Below, one piece after another: positions 1 to 11,199 of a DNA stretch of 64,000 bases (the first letter of the stretch is position 1; the number at the start of each line of letters is the position of its first letter). The stretch is from Arsenophonus endosymbiont of Aleurodicus floccissimus. Its GTDB lineage: Bacteria > Pseudomonadota > Gammaproteobacteria > Enterobacterales > Enterobacteriaceae. The notes beneath the pieces were generated by a model. The model was not told the DNA's origin. It saw nothing but the letters and a program-made list of their open reading frames with translations, and did no database searches. The position numbers and the translations under genes are program-made. The DNA is taken from the NCBI RefSeq assembly GCF_900343025.1, contig NZ_OUND01000002.1, positions 372,001 through 436,000 on the forward strand, in the 5' to 3' direction.

Positions 1-268
1 TTGAAGCTTTGTAATGCAAATACTCATTGATCCACTTGCCGTATTCTTTTAGGTGGGTCTTTAATTTTATGGCGTTCTGAATGATAATTTATTTGACGAC
101 TTATTTATTAGTCCTATGAAAGTTGTTGCGCCTATTTTAGTATCAACATCGGTTATGTTTTCGACTGTTAATCACAAAAAGGTCAAAAAAAACAATATTT
201 GTTCTATCTTACTATTCTGTATTTTGCTACTTTTTGGCGGCTATATCCACGCTTATTGGTATTGTTCT

Positions 269-2295
269 TTATATTGTATAAGCAAGACGCATTCCTTGAT
301 CAATAGCACGCCGAGCATCAAGCTCTGCAGCAATATCAGCACCACCGATAATATGTGGTGTCTTACCTAATTCATATAATGCATTGGCTAAAGTACGAAG
401 TGATTGTTGGCCAGCACAGATGATGATGTTATCAACAGGCAAACACTTTTTTTGCTTGTTATGATAAATATGTAACCCTTGATCATCAATTTTCTGGTAG
501 CTAACATCATTCATCATAGTAACGCCATGGCGTAGTAAGTTTAAGCTATGGATCCAGCCGGTTGTTTTTCCTAGCTGTTCACCAACACGAGTTGATTTTC
601 GTTGCAGCAGACAAATTTTACGAGCAGAATCAAGGTGCTGCTAACCTTTAGGATGAATACCACCTGGTTGAGATATAGTGGTATCAATGTTCCATTGGTG
701 CGTAAAAGCATCAATGCTTTGGCTACTATTATCTGTTTCTTGACAAAGATATTGCGCTATATCAAAATCGAGCCCTCCAGCCAAGATAATTGCAACCTGG
801 TGACCTGTGGTAATATGGTGTTTTAATACATCATAATAATTCACGACACTGGCGTGATCGATACCTTCAATGTGAATTTTTTTCGGTAGTACGCCTGTAG
901 CGATAATGATATTATCAAAGTTTAATAATTGTTCAGCAGCGGCTTTTTTAGTTAAATGAACAGTAACATTTTTTAGTGTCAGTTGACGTTGAAACTAACG
1001 AATAGTTTCTTGGGACTTTATTTTTCCAGGTATTTGTTTAGCAAGATTCAGTTGGCCACCGATCTGGCATTCTTGTTCAAATAAAGTAATATGGTGCCCA
1101 CGTTCTGCCGCTGTTATTGCAAATGATAATCCGGCAGGACCTGCGCCGATAACAACAATATTTTTTGGTTTTAATACTGGCTGGAAAGGAAAGTCTAATT
1201 CATGGCAAGCTCTAGGGTTAACTAAATATGATGCCTGTTTGCCAACAAATATCTGATCTAAACAGGCTTAATTATAAGCAATACAGGTATTAATTTCATT
1301 CGTACGATTTTTGGCCGCTTTTGTCATAAACTCTGCATCAGCAAGAAATGGCCGATGCCATAGAAACTAAATCAGCGCTACCGTCAGATAAAATCTTTTC
1401 AGTTACTTCAGGTGAATTGATACGGTTAGTGCAAATTAAAGGGATTGATATTTTTCCCATCAATTTTTTAGTGACTCAAATAAAACCTGCTCTTGGTACC
1501 ATCATTGCAATCGTCGGGATCTTCGATTCATGTCAGCCAATACCTGTACTAATCACCGATGCGCCTGTATTTTCGATCGCCTTTGCTAAAAGCTTAATCT
1601 CATCCTAATTGGAGCCTTTTTCAATTAAGTCAAGCATAGATAGTCGGTAGATAATAATAAAATTATTCCCAACCTGTTGCCGAATAGCTTTAATGACTTC
1701 AATTGGAAAGCGGATCCGATTTTGATAACTACCGCCCCATAAATCATCACGATGATTAGTGTATCGGGTAATAAACTGGTTAATTAGATAAACTTCTGAA
1801 CCCATAATTTTTATACCATCATAACCCGCTTGCAAAGCAAGTTCGGCGCAATTGGCATAGTTTTTAATTGTTTGTAAAATTGCAGTATCACTGAGTGATT
1901 TAGGCAAAAAAGGATTAATACTAGCTTGTAATACACTAGGTGCAACTAGATCAGGATGGTAGCTATAACGGCCAGCGTGGAGGATCTGTAAGGCGATTTT
2001 CCCCCCTGCTTGATGAACCGCATGAGTAATTTTTTTATGGTGAAAAAATTTGTTTCTTACTATTTAGGGTTGCCCCATGTTTGGTCAGGCTGCCAGGGTG
2101 ATTAGGGGTGATGCTGCCGGTAATAATTAATTCAATATTATTTTTTGCCCTGTCTGCATAGAACTTTGTTAACCTAACACTAGCTTGAGGATGCTCTTCT
2201 AGCCCAGTATGCATCGAGCCCATAATTACTCTGTTTTTTAATTGCATGTAACCTAAGTCTGATGGCTTCTTGGTATTGGATTATTGTTTTACTTA
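269..2295 (-). pseudogene. fadH: 2,4-dienoyl-CoA reductase FadH, degraded
   Basis: Intact FadH is an NADPH-dependent FMN/FAD/4Fe-4S enzyme of about 670 residues that removes double bases of unsaturated acyl-CoAs in beta-oxidation. Fragments in order from the right: LKNRVIMGSMHTGLEEHP (N-terminus), MGSEVYLINQFITRYTN followed by DDLWGGSYQNRIRFP and IIYRLSMLDL (flavin barrel), IVVIGAGPAGLSFAI (dinucleotide fold), and the C-terminal ELDARRAIDQGMRLAYTI. The span equals the family length, so the gene is present end to end but split by several frameshifts and stops. In the cluster motif CIAxNxACL, a Tyr replaces the second Cys, an in-frame TAA follows, and a later Cys is also Tyr (1225-1275). Identity is firm; the exact start is uncertain. 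Confidence 0.9.
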
Positions 2296-2299
2296 ATAG

Positions 2300-3770
2300 C
2301 CAATTGCAACGCAAATTATAGAAACATTATCTTAATTTAACCTATATTAATAGTTGAAAGACTATATTATTATTAATAAATTGTGATTTTTATCATATTT
2401 ACCGATGTATTGTTTTATGATTATTAAATTGTCGTAACATCCTACACTAAATAGTTAGGATATAAATAACGTTGTAAAAGCCTAAAAATGTAATTTTTAT
2501 TTTTTTGGTAGTTAAATGTTATTAATTTTAGTGTAGGGTCACATTTGAATGATAGGAGATTTGATAAAATTAGGCTTTTTCATAGCTCTATTTTCACATA
2601 ATGATATCAATTGAATTTTTACAGGACAGTTATAAACTACATATTTAGTAAGCATGGTTGTATAATTTTAACATATTGATTTAGAAAAGTTATTTATAGT
2701 AATCGACAATTTTTTGTATTCACTTTACTTACTGTCGTTGGGAGCAGACTATAAAATAGTTATATTATTGCGTTTATTTATATGTATATGATTTTTGAAA
2801 CTTAGCTAAAATTTAAGTAGACAAAGATTAGTGTAGTAAAAAATTAACCAAAATAGTTTTATAAGGTATTTGGTAGTTCTTTCTTATTTTAGTGATAATA
2901 TTTTTAATGATTAAGTTTAATCTGATTATGTTGAGGTATTGTTGGGTTTCGGATGAGTAAGATAAAACTAAAAAACTGGTAAAATTTGTAAGTATATAGG
3001 TAGTTATAAGAATGGAAATGGCTTTAATCGAAAAATAAAGAATAAAAAAATTAATGCTAAAATATGATGGGCCTCTGTATAAATATAATCCGGATGAGTA
3101 GTAGTTCATTTTTCATATAAAATTAATAATATTCTATATTAACAATAGAATTTTTATTTTTAATTAAATCTATAATATAAGGATGAATATAATACTTAGT
3201 ATTTGGTATTTAATCCATAAATCAAAGAAGGTAATGTTATAACAATAAATTTATTTCACAACCTTTTGTTATAAACTTTATTAAATGTAAAAGTCTTGTA
3301 ATGTACAATAGTAAAATAAAATTTATATTATAATTTGCTAATTTTAATGTATATATTATAGTTATTTATTTTTTATTTAAATGCACTAAGAATTGTTAAT
3401 TTTACAATATCATAGTTTCTATTTTTTAAAAATGTAAAATATATGTATTTTTATACAGATTATTGTAAGTGATTAAATATGATAAATTTTAAAAATTTCA
3501 TTATTATTCTTAGAAATGATTACAAATTGATGATAAGTAAATAATACATGAAAAAAAGGTATGTGACATTTTATTATTTATAAGTTATAAGAAGTAATAA
3601 CAATTAATAGAGAGAAGTTATATGTAGCTATATTATGATAAAATAAAAGTTTACATTATATATTATTACATTGAGAATTCTAAAAATATAAAAATTATTG
3701 AGCTGATTATTTATATATTTTAAGGTGTTTTTTTAATAAAATTTTGTTTCTATTTAAATTTTAATAGAGA
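2300..3770. other. AT-rich stretch with no recognisable gene
   Basis: About 1.5 kb of very AT-rich sequence. The open frame at 2828-3109 on the minus strand is low-complexity, made of Ile, Leu, Tyr and Asn codons, and resembles no family I know. I see no tRNA, clear terminator or repeat. It is probably the residue of deleted genes. Confidence 0.6.
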
Positions 3771-3777
3771 AGATAAT

Positions 3778-4586
3778 ATGTTTTTCTCAAAAAAGTTGAG
3801 CAATTTATAATTTTTGCCCAAAAAGGAACATTTCAAGAAGCGGCAGATGAGTTATGTATATCTCCTTCTGCCCTTAGTAATGGAATGAATGAAATAGAAG
3901 GGCAATTAGGTGTTCAACTTTTTCAATACTCAGGAAGAGGAGTAAAATTAACTTCTAATGGGGAAAAATTATATCAAGAATTATTCCCCACATTATTAGA
4001 TGTAAGTGCTACAACAAAAAAATTAATGTTAGGTTTTTATAGTAAAAAGTCTATTATTAATATAGCGACAGATGATGCTTATTTTCCTGATCTAGCTTCA
4101 ATAATATCAAAAATAGATTCAATTGAATCGGGAATCCTTGTTGATATTAAAAAGTATTCTAATCATTTAATATCAGATATTATATGTTGTACTCAGGCAG
4201 ATATTTTTATTGGTTAAAGAGAAGAGGAGAATTCACCTGCTAATACTGAAAGCCTATCACTATGTTCTAAGTTATAATTAGGTGCAGCTGAAAATATTAT
4301 AAATCACTATAAAGATAAAATGGAGTTACTAATTAATAATAATATTATACAAACGGAAATCATGTTGTTACCGAAAGGTTTTGATAGAATAAAAAATATA
4401 TTAATGGATAAGCATAATAAGAATATAATTTCAGTTCCAAGTATTGATGATATTTTTCATATATTAGGTGATGGAAAAGGTATTTCTTTTATTCCTAAAT
4501 CCAATAAAAATATATCGTTAGGTAAGCAACATAAAGTTAATTTCGCTATCCATCATGCCCCTTTCAATATCGGAGTTCGAGTATAG
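3778..4586 (+). pseudogene. LysR-family transcriptional regulator, degraded
   Basis: LysR-type regulators are DNA-binding proteins of about 300 residues with an N-terminal winged helix-turn-helix and a C-terminal co-inducer domain. The N-terminus reads VEQFIIFAQKGTFQEAADEL and then ISPSALSNGMNEIEGQLGVQ with LFQYSGRGVKLTSNGEKLYQ, which is the standard LysR recognition-helix region. The ATG at 3778 is out of frame with it (a frameshift near 3795). The effector domain continues in the frame of 3885 but is interrupted by TAA at 4215-4217 and another near 4275, then runs on to 4586. It stands alone in AT-rich DNA, so its target genes cannot be inferred. Confidence 0.85.
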
Positions 4587-4589
4587 ATT

Positions 4590-5330
4590 TAATATGTGAT
4601 TAATATAATGTAATAAATACCAGAAAATCTAATATTAAACCAAAAATATATAATATAGCAGTTTTTCTGTACCAACTTTTATTTTAAAGTTATCTTTTTG
4701 TTTTATTTATTACATGATATTTATTACTTCATTGAGCGATAACTATTAGATTTTAAATATTATCACTTTAATATATAATTTCAATTGTTTTTGTTATTCT
4801 AATGATTTATAAATGTATTATATTTAAATATAATAATAAATTAACTTTTTATTTTAATGGCTATTTATTATGGATGTTGTTTCGTGTAAATTATTAATAT
4901 AATAATTTTAAAATATTGTAAAATGAATTTTCATTAATAATGAAATGTGGTAATTATTTTAAAATAATTTAGTGTTTATATGATTATCCTTAAGTACGTT
5001 AATTTAAATAATTATTTTTTCTACACGACTCATATTATTGCTATTTGAAAAAATAAAAAATTTGCTAGTAAAAATATATATTTTAAATTGCTTATAAAAA
5101 TATTAATTTTTCATCAGATAAGTAAACTACTGTTTAAATGATTTTTATACTTTAAAGGTGTTAATAAATTTATTATTGAGTAATTTTAAAGCTACTATTC
5201 TTCATCAACTATAGCGATATCGCATAGCAGTGATAAGCAGAATGGCTTGATTATGGAGCTTGATCACTGCAGTCGAACTTCTGGTTTATTAATTTAACCT
5301 AAATTTTCGTTACTGACAAATAATCAGTAT
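4590..5330. other. AT-rich stretch with no recognisable gene
   Basis: About 740 bases, strongly AT-rich, with no open frame worth reporting. A short GC-richer patch at 5205-5290 contains the palindrome GCGATATCGC, but I cannot assign it a function. Confidence 0.5.
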
Positions 5331-5334
5331 AAAT

Positions 5335-6104
5335 TTAAGGTGAGCCGGAGAAGGATGCAAATTGCTTCCACTCTTTATACATAAGTTTAGTATCCTGATG
5401 CGCACGCGCAAAATGATCAGCTTCATCAGTGGGTATATCTGGTTTTGGATAAAATAGATTAAGTACTGTAAGACTTTCAATCTCCATCATTACGATATAT
5501 TGATCCAGACGATTTCCGTGTTCACCTTTTAATAGGCGAAATTTCCAGCCGGGATAATCCTTTATTCGATGATGTGGTTTTCAGCAATAAAAGTTTCAAA
5601 TGTTTCTGCCTTAATCCCAGGCCGTAGTGCTAGGTTGCGGATCCAAATTATTCTGGCGATAGGCTCTTGGTTAGGTAATTCCTGATAGCATGGGCCATAA
5701 CAGACGGTACTTTTTTTATTTTCAGCTAGTAGTTAATAATTAGTGTAAATAGTTGGAATTTCAATAAAAGTACCATAACTTTGCCATTCGGCAAGAATAT
5801 CATGTACTTTTTGTGGTTGTTGCTGCCAGAATTGATTGGCTAATTCTGTTTTATTATCGTTACTAGATTAATAGCGATTACGATGTTCTGTGCTTTCTAT
5901 TTCAAACAGCATCAGGTATTGTCCAACCCGCTCGCCACGGAGACCACGCAATAGCGTCCAACGCCAGCCAGGATAGCATGGAATATAGACACCTTTTTGG
6001 CGAACGAAGGTTTCGAATTGCGCGGGTGTGATACTAGCCTCGGTATCGATTGCAATGTAATAAAGACTAAAAACGGGTAAGGGTGAGTTATATTTTCTTT
6101 CCAT
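5335..6104 (-). pseudogene. Two-repeat dimeric alpha/beta-barrel-like protein, degraded
   Basis: The N-terminal 78 codons from the ATG at 6104 read FSLYYIAIDTEASITPAQFE, then YPGWRWTLLRGLRGERVGQY and LMLFEIEST, ending at an in-frame stop at 5868. Reading on through frameshifts, a second copy of the same pattern appears: PIARIIWIRNLALRPGIKAE, then PGWKFRLLKGEHGNRLDQY and IVMMEIES, ending FARAHQDTKLMYKEWKQFAS near 5335. Each unit is about 110 residues, so the ancestral protein was a tandem duplication of about 256 residues. The pattern (strand, TPAxFE helix, PGW, GxR, YLMLxEIES) resembles small NIPSNAP/EthD-type ferredoxin-fold domains, but I cannot name the family. It lies downstream of the radical SAM cluster on the same strand. 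Confidence 0.6.
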
Positions 6105-6109
6105 TAATA

Positions 6110-6340
6110 ATTTCCTTACATTTTTGCCGCAGCCAGCCAGCTATGGCGCTTGCCAGATATTATGTCATTGGCCATCTAGTGTAATGCTGATTACAAATAA
6201 TAGGGTGGCCATCACGGAGTATCGGTTGCCACTTATTAATAACCGGTTTTATACATCTGTCGCGATAATGACGTTATCATGTCTGTAAGCCATGCCGAAA
6301 AATGTGGTATTAAATAAATAGTGTTTATTTTTTTAATTGA
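6110..6340 (-). pseudogene. Unassigned coding remnant
   Basis: This stretch is richer in GC than its surroundings. Read leftward, in pieces, it gives protein-like text such as AYRHDNVIIATD, VINKWQPILRDGHPIICNQH and YLASAIAGWLRQKCKE, running almost into the ATG of the two-repeat gene at 6104. No frame stays open throughout. It could be the C-terminus of an upstream gene of the same operon; I do not recognise the family. Confidence 0.35.
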
Positions 6341-6346
6341 ACAATG

Positions 6347-7772
6347 TTAACAAAATTGGGTGTTAATAATGGATTCAACTAATATCTCCGCTTCTTTAGT
6401 TAAAAAAACTCTGTTATTATCAATAGAAATAAGTTTTCTAAGCTGTAATTTTGTTAGTGCATTATTAATAGTTTGGTTTGTAAAAACACTTTCCCCATCA
6501 AATTTTGCTTTATAAACATTATCATCTATTGGGATCAAGCTAGATAATGCCATTTTAAAAGCATTTATTCTTTTTTGATTGTTTAAAAAACCTCTAATAG
6601 AGTGACAAGGTAGTTGGCTTTTATTAATAGATTCTTTGTATTGTTTATAGTTTGTTATATTTATCATTTCAGAGGAGATAGATTTTGAGCTGCTACCTAA
6701 GCCAATCGCTATCTTTGGATACTATTTATTAAGATCAATAATAAGGCTTTTCCATTTTTCAGGGTCAGTATTTTTTTTATAAAAATACATGGTCGGGTGT
6801 GCGTTATATTCCATGGCGAGATATTTATCTATTAAATCAAGCAGTTGATACTGTTTTCCTAAACTGGGTATCGATCTATCTGCGACAGTAATTATTTTTT
6901 TCTGCCGCAAACTATTTATTTCTCCCGATACGCTGGTTCTAGTTTCCATAAACTCTTTCATATGTAATTTAGTGCAAACAACATGCGAAATATCGAGTTT
7001 TTTTATTATTTCCATATCGTTTTTTACATCATCAACAGTTTGACCGAATAAACCATAGATTATGGTCAACGCTAATCAATTTAAAACCTAATGCATTAGC
7101 ATTTGCAATAGTTTTAAAACATTCTTTGCAGTATGTTTTCTGCCATATGCTTTAATTAAATGATCCTGAAATGATTGTGTACCAAAGGATAATTTAGAAA
7201 AACCTAGTTCTTTCAGTGACGATAAGTATTCTTTATTAAGACTACCAGGTTCTCCTTCAAATCGCATGGTAGCGGATGAAAAGTTAAAATTATTTTTATA
7301 AAAATTTATTAATTTTTTTAATTCGCTATCGGACAGAAGAGAGGGAGTACCACCAAACATATTAAATTCACTGATGTTCACATTAGTAAGATTTGGTACT
7401 TGTTTTAGCCAAAGAGTGGCTTCTTTTATATTAAGATCAACGATTTCTTTAAATAAACTGTCAGATTTTGTTGATTTAGGATTCACTATAATGGTGGGAA
7501 ATTTACAAAAATGGCATCGATAACGACAAGTTAGGATATAAACCCAGAGATGAATATTTTCTGCATTTTTTATTTCCTTATTCATATCATCATAAAATGA
7601 GGTTAAGGGATAATTGTCGATATCGCCTGGAAAAATATGACAACTAAAAGGATCTTTAATTACATATTCAAGTAAATATGTATTTTCCTTTTTTACTTAA
7701 AATATTGCATATATTTGGTCTAGGATATTTTTCATCAATATCATTAAGAGAAGCAATATAGGTATCTTGCAT
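6347..7772 (-). pseudogene. HemN/HemW-like radical SAM enzyme, degraded
   Basis: Radical SAM proteins of the HemN/HemW group bind a 4Fe-4S cluster through CX3CX2C. Here the motif is CRYRCHFC (about 7515), followed by FNMFGGTPSLLSDSELKKLI, the GEPGSL strand, the SFGTQSFQ motif and the IIYGLFGQT motif. A C-terminal winged-helix-like part (6347-6667) follows IAIGLGSSS. The ATG at 7770-7772 overlaps the stop of the preceding GT2 gene (TAATG). A frameshift near 7690, paired shifts around 7085, and an in-frame TAG just past 6722 interrupt it. Full length would be about 470 residues, close to the family. The N-terminal 70 residues before the cluster motif are longer than in HemW, so this is more likely an accessory biosynthetic enzyme than true HemW. 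Confidence 0.8.
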
Positions 7773-9055
7773 TAGAATACTCCACCATTAGCAAAATAAT
7801 TTTGTGCTTCTCCTGATTCTCTATCTTCACAAAAAATAATAAATAAATCTATTAAAATCTTTATTATTAATAGCGTTAAAGCAGGCAGGAAGTGGTGGTG
7901 GATAGCCTATGTCTTCATCTACATGATGGCGAAGTGAGTTGAATCTCTTATCTTTGAATTCAAAATAAAGTCTGAATGCGGGTGTTTTATAAGAATGTAT
8001 CGGTTTGAAATCAATAATACTAGTTTCATTTTTGATTTCATTAATTCTATTATAGAGATCCTTAGCAACATTAGGCGTAAAAAAATTAATAACTTGTTGG
8101 TTGTGAATTAAAATATTAGGATTTAATAGTGCCGGTAATATAATGTTTTTCAGAATATAATCTTTTATTGAATAAAACCAGGCTTGCTGTGCATCACTCG
8201 GGGTTAAATCTTGATAATGAGTTAATTGATGGTCTAGTGGCCTTACATCTTTCATTATAATAACGCCATTTTCACCATATGCGATACCATTAATAACATC
8301 GTATAATAAGGTATCGACTCTTCTACTATTAATTTTTACATATGATTTTGGTGAATATACCGGTTTTTCACCATAAGCAATAATTTTTATACCAAAATCC
8401 CAATAGTCAGATGAATGTTAGACAAATTTACCATTTTTTAATTGGTAAAATATTTCAATACCGCCAACAATATCATACATATTTTTTTCAACAGCAAATC
8501 CTTTTCATCAGGAAAGCCACCAAATAAGGAAAATGAAAAATCATAGCAGCGTAAGGTTTTCTTTATTTCTTTATATAAGTTAGGTCGCTCGATAAAGTTA
8601 TTTTTCTCATAAAAATAATTACAAGTACCTAAATCACCATCTTGTGTTATCATTGTGTAGATAAGTTTATCAAGCCAATATTGGTATACAATACAATCAG
8701 CGTCAGCTGATAAAATATAATGTTTTTGTTGATTACTAAATTGAACACGCCGTTCTTCAGCTCGTTGGGAGGCATAATTCATCCTTTTTTTTTTGCTGAA
8801 GAAACACCTTGAATTCTTTCATTAATAATATGAATATCAAGGTTGTGATATTTATTTTGGCAAGTAATAATTTTGTTAACAGAATTATCGGTTGAATTAT
8901 TGTCTACAAAAATTAATTCAGTATTACTAAGATCAAATAGCTTATACTTAAATTTTTATTATAAATTCATTCTATGACACTTTATAATCATTCACTTTCA
9001 TTATAAAAATGGAATACAATAGATATAAATTTTTCTCTACGTATAAATTATCCAT
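7772..9055 (-). pseudogene. GT2-family glycosyltransferase, degraded
   Basis: A nucleotide-sugar transferase with the GT-A fold. The N-terminus reads FISIVFHFYNESE, then LIFVDNNSTDNSV, then GVSSA and MNYASQRAEERRVQF, leading to the metal-binding SADADC motif at about 8700. The C-terminal half (7827-8255) is an extension of unknown role. There is a frameshift at the ten-T run near 8785-8795, stops near 8950, and shifts near 8420 and 7830. The real C-terminus, ending ANGGVF, lies in another frame and stops at 7772, overlapping the radical SAM start. Tight spacing with the GT4 and radical SAM genes suggests one leftward operon. Confidence 0.8.
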
Positions 9056-9085
9056 ATTAAAGATTATAAAATTTAATTTTTAATA

Positions 9086-10498
9086 CTAGATATTAAATAT
9101 TTTATTTATTATCTGATTAGATAATAAATTTTTTCTTATATTAAAATTATGTCTCACTAACGCGGCTGTCTGATTTCGATCATTAATTAAATTAAAAATT
9201 CGATGGATAAAATCGTCGTCCGGTAGTCCATTTTTTTTGTTAAATATTCATTAATGCAGTTTTAAAATCATGTTGTCCATAAACTTCATGATAATATTCG
9301 TAACTTTTGGATATATAACGGTGCTTATGACTAATTGCTTCTCCTATTGGGTTACCATAACTGTCATAATCATATGATGTTAAGAATTAAACCATATCGC
9401 TGGAGTAATAGAGATCTTGAATAGTTGACTTATTATTTTCATTTTCGATAAAGTCATGCTGCAGCGGGCAGAAAATTTTATAAAATTCTCTATTTCTAGT
9501 TTTTTTATGTATTGTCTTAGATAATTTGAATAATTACTGTTTTCTTTTTCATCACCAGAAATAATTAAATATATGTAGCATGATTTATTGTTTTTTATAT
9601 ATAAATCGTTAAGTTTTCTTACTAGATAAATATCTCTTTATAATTTTTTTTTCAGGAATGATTTTAGTCGTTATAGCGATTAAAAAATCATCTTTTGATA
9701 TATTAAATCTATCTCTTATATTCATTATATTATTATTAAGTAAATACATGTTACGTATAACATCAATATTGATATCTTGATTACTCCAATCTTTTAGCTT
9801 TTTGGCTAATTAATCATTTAAAGTAACATATTTTATATATTTTTATTTAATAGGTTTTATTGCATAATACCAAGGCTATTGACCATATTTTTTTGATAAT
9901 GTTTCGCTGTTCCACATTAAATCATGATCTTTCCATAATATAAAACATGCTAGATTTTTTTGTAAACTATATTTTTCTATACTTTTATAAAGCGATTTAG
10001 TATAGATAATATTCTCAGGCAATGTTCTATTTTAAATAACAAGATGAGTGATCTCTAATTTATTCCATGTATTAAATATTAATTCAGATAATGCATTTAC
10101 AAAAATATTTACCTGTTCCAGAAGACTATTTTTTCTATTAAATTCGCTTTTGTATCTCCATTAATTAAAATATTATTTACTTTATTGATAAATTCAACAT
10201 TGTAATTTTTTAATAAATATATATCATTAATTCGCACTAATTTAAAATGCTTATAAAAAATTGATTTTTCATAACATGAATAGAGTTTGGCAAAATTTTA
10301 TTTATCAATCTTTATGTCATAACCTAAATCAACAAAGGATTCAAAACTTCGATTATTTAAATAACATGCTAATTTTGTTGCTTCAACTGTAATTCCTGAA
10401 ACTGTTATGGTATCAAATGAAATAAACATAACTTTTTTATAAGGCATGTTAATTTTCCACCTTTTATTTTTTTGTTTTGAATAAAAAATATTTATCAT
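9086..10498 (-). pseudogene. GT4-family glycosyltransferase, heavily degraded
   Basis: The first 66 codons are open and read YKKVMFISFDTITVSGITVE with ATKLACYLNNRSF, a Rossmann start typical of GT4 enzymes; the real start may be the internal Met near 10447. Further fragments in shifting frames are NLACFILWKDHDLMWNSETL, LKDWSNQDINIDVIRNMYLL, FNISKDDFLIAITTKIIPEK (start of the second Rossmann domain) and IYLIISGDEKENSNYSNYL. The C-terminus is GLPDDDFIHRIFNLINDRNQ, ending at TAG 9086-9088. Expected length is about 450 residues. More than ten lesions make this one of the most decayed genes here. It is probably the first gene of the GT4-GT2-radical SAM operon. Confidence 0.7.
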
Positions 10499-10499
10499 A

Positions 10500-11195
10500 T
10501 ATAATGTTTTTTTATTTTATAATAATTATTAATATATTTTATGATAAGCATCGAATAAAAATATTTGCTACAAAAATAGAAGTAATTTTTTCTACAATTG
10601 ATATACAAATAAAAATTTTTCAAATAACACTTGCCATTTAAATGTAAATTTATTTTAACTTTTAATACATTAAGATTTTATATTAATTAGACATGTATAA
10701 AAGTTTATTAAAAACATTAAATAAGCACAAAAAATGATCAACGTTAAACGTTATTAAAACAACTGAAATCAAGTAATAACATTTATAGATACAATTTGGT
10801 AAAATTTCAATCTATATATTTAAATATAGTGATTAAGATGAATTTTATTTTAATTTAAAAATATTTTATTAAAAATATCTATTGAAAATTTAATAAAATA
10901 AAACCATTAAGTGTTTTTTTATTCTAAAAATTAGAATAAAAAATTTATTATTGAAGTAAATTTACATAATAAGTTATATTTATTTTAAACAAAAATAATA
11001 CTAGCCAATACTTATTAAAATCGTGAAATTACCATTATATTTTTAACATAAATAATAAATTTTCAAAAAATTGAATTCAATTGATTTTATGTCTATTTTT
11101 GTGATTGATCTCTATGTAATATGATTATTGATGAGATATTTTTTATGTAAAAATACAAAATCATTAAAATTATATTAAAAAAATAACAATAAATC
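10500..11195. other. AT-rich stretch with no recognisable gene
   Basis: Roughly 700 bases separating the leftward glycosyltransferase cluster from the rightward trehalose genes. It is almost entirely A and T with no ORF. Promoters for both directions would be expected here, but many TATAAT-like strings occur by composition, so I name none. Confidence 0.5.
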
Positions 11196-11199
11196 ATAT

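Noticed and set aside
1348..1608. 86-codon open frame on the plus strand
   Set aside because: It lies antisense to the fadH barrel and its residues match no family; the minus strand carries the real gene.
2828..3109. 93-codon minus-strand frame rich in Ile, Tyr and Phe
   Set aside because: Low-complexity text expected by chance in very AT-rich DNA; no ribosome-binding site or conserved pattern.
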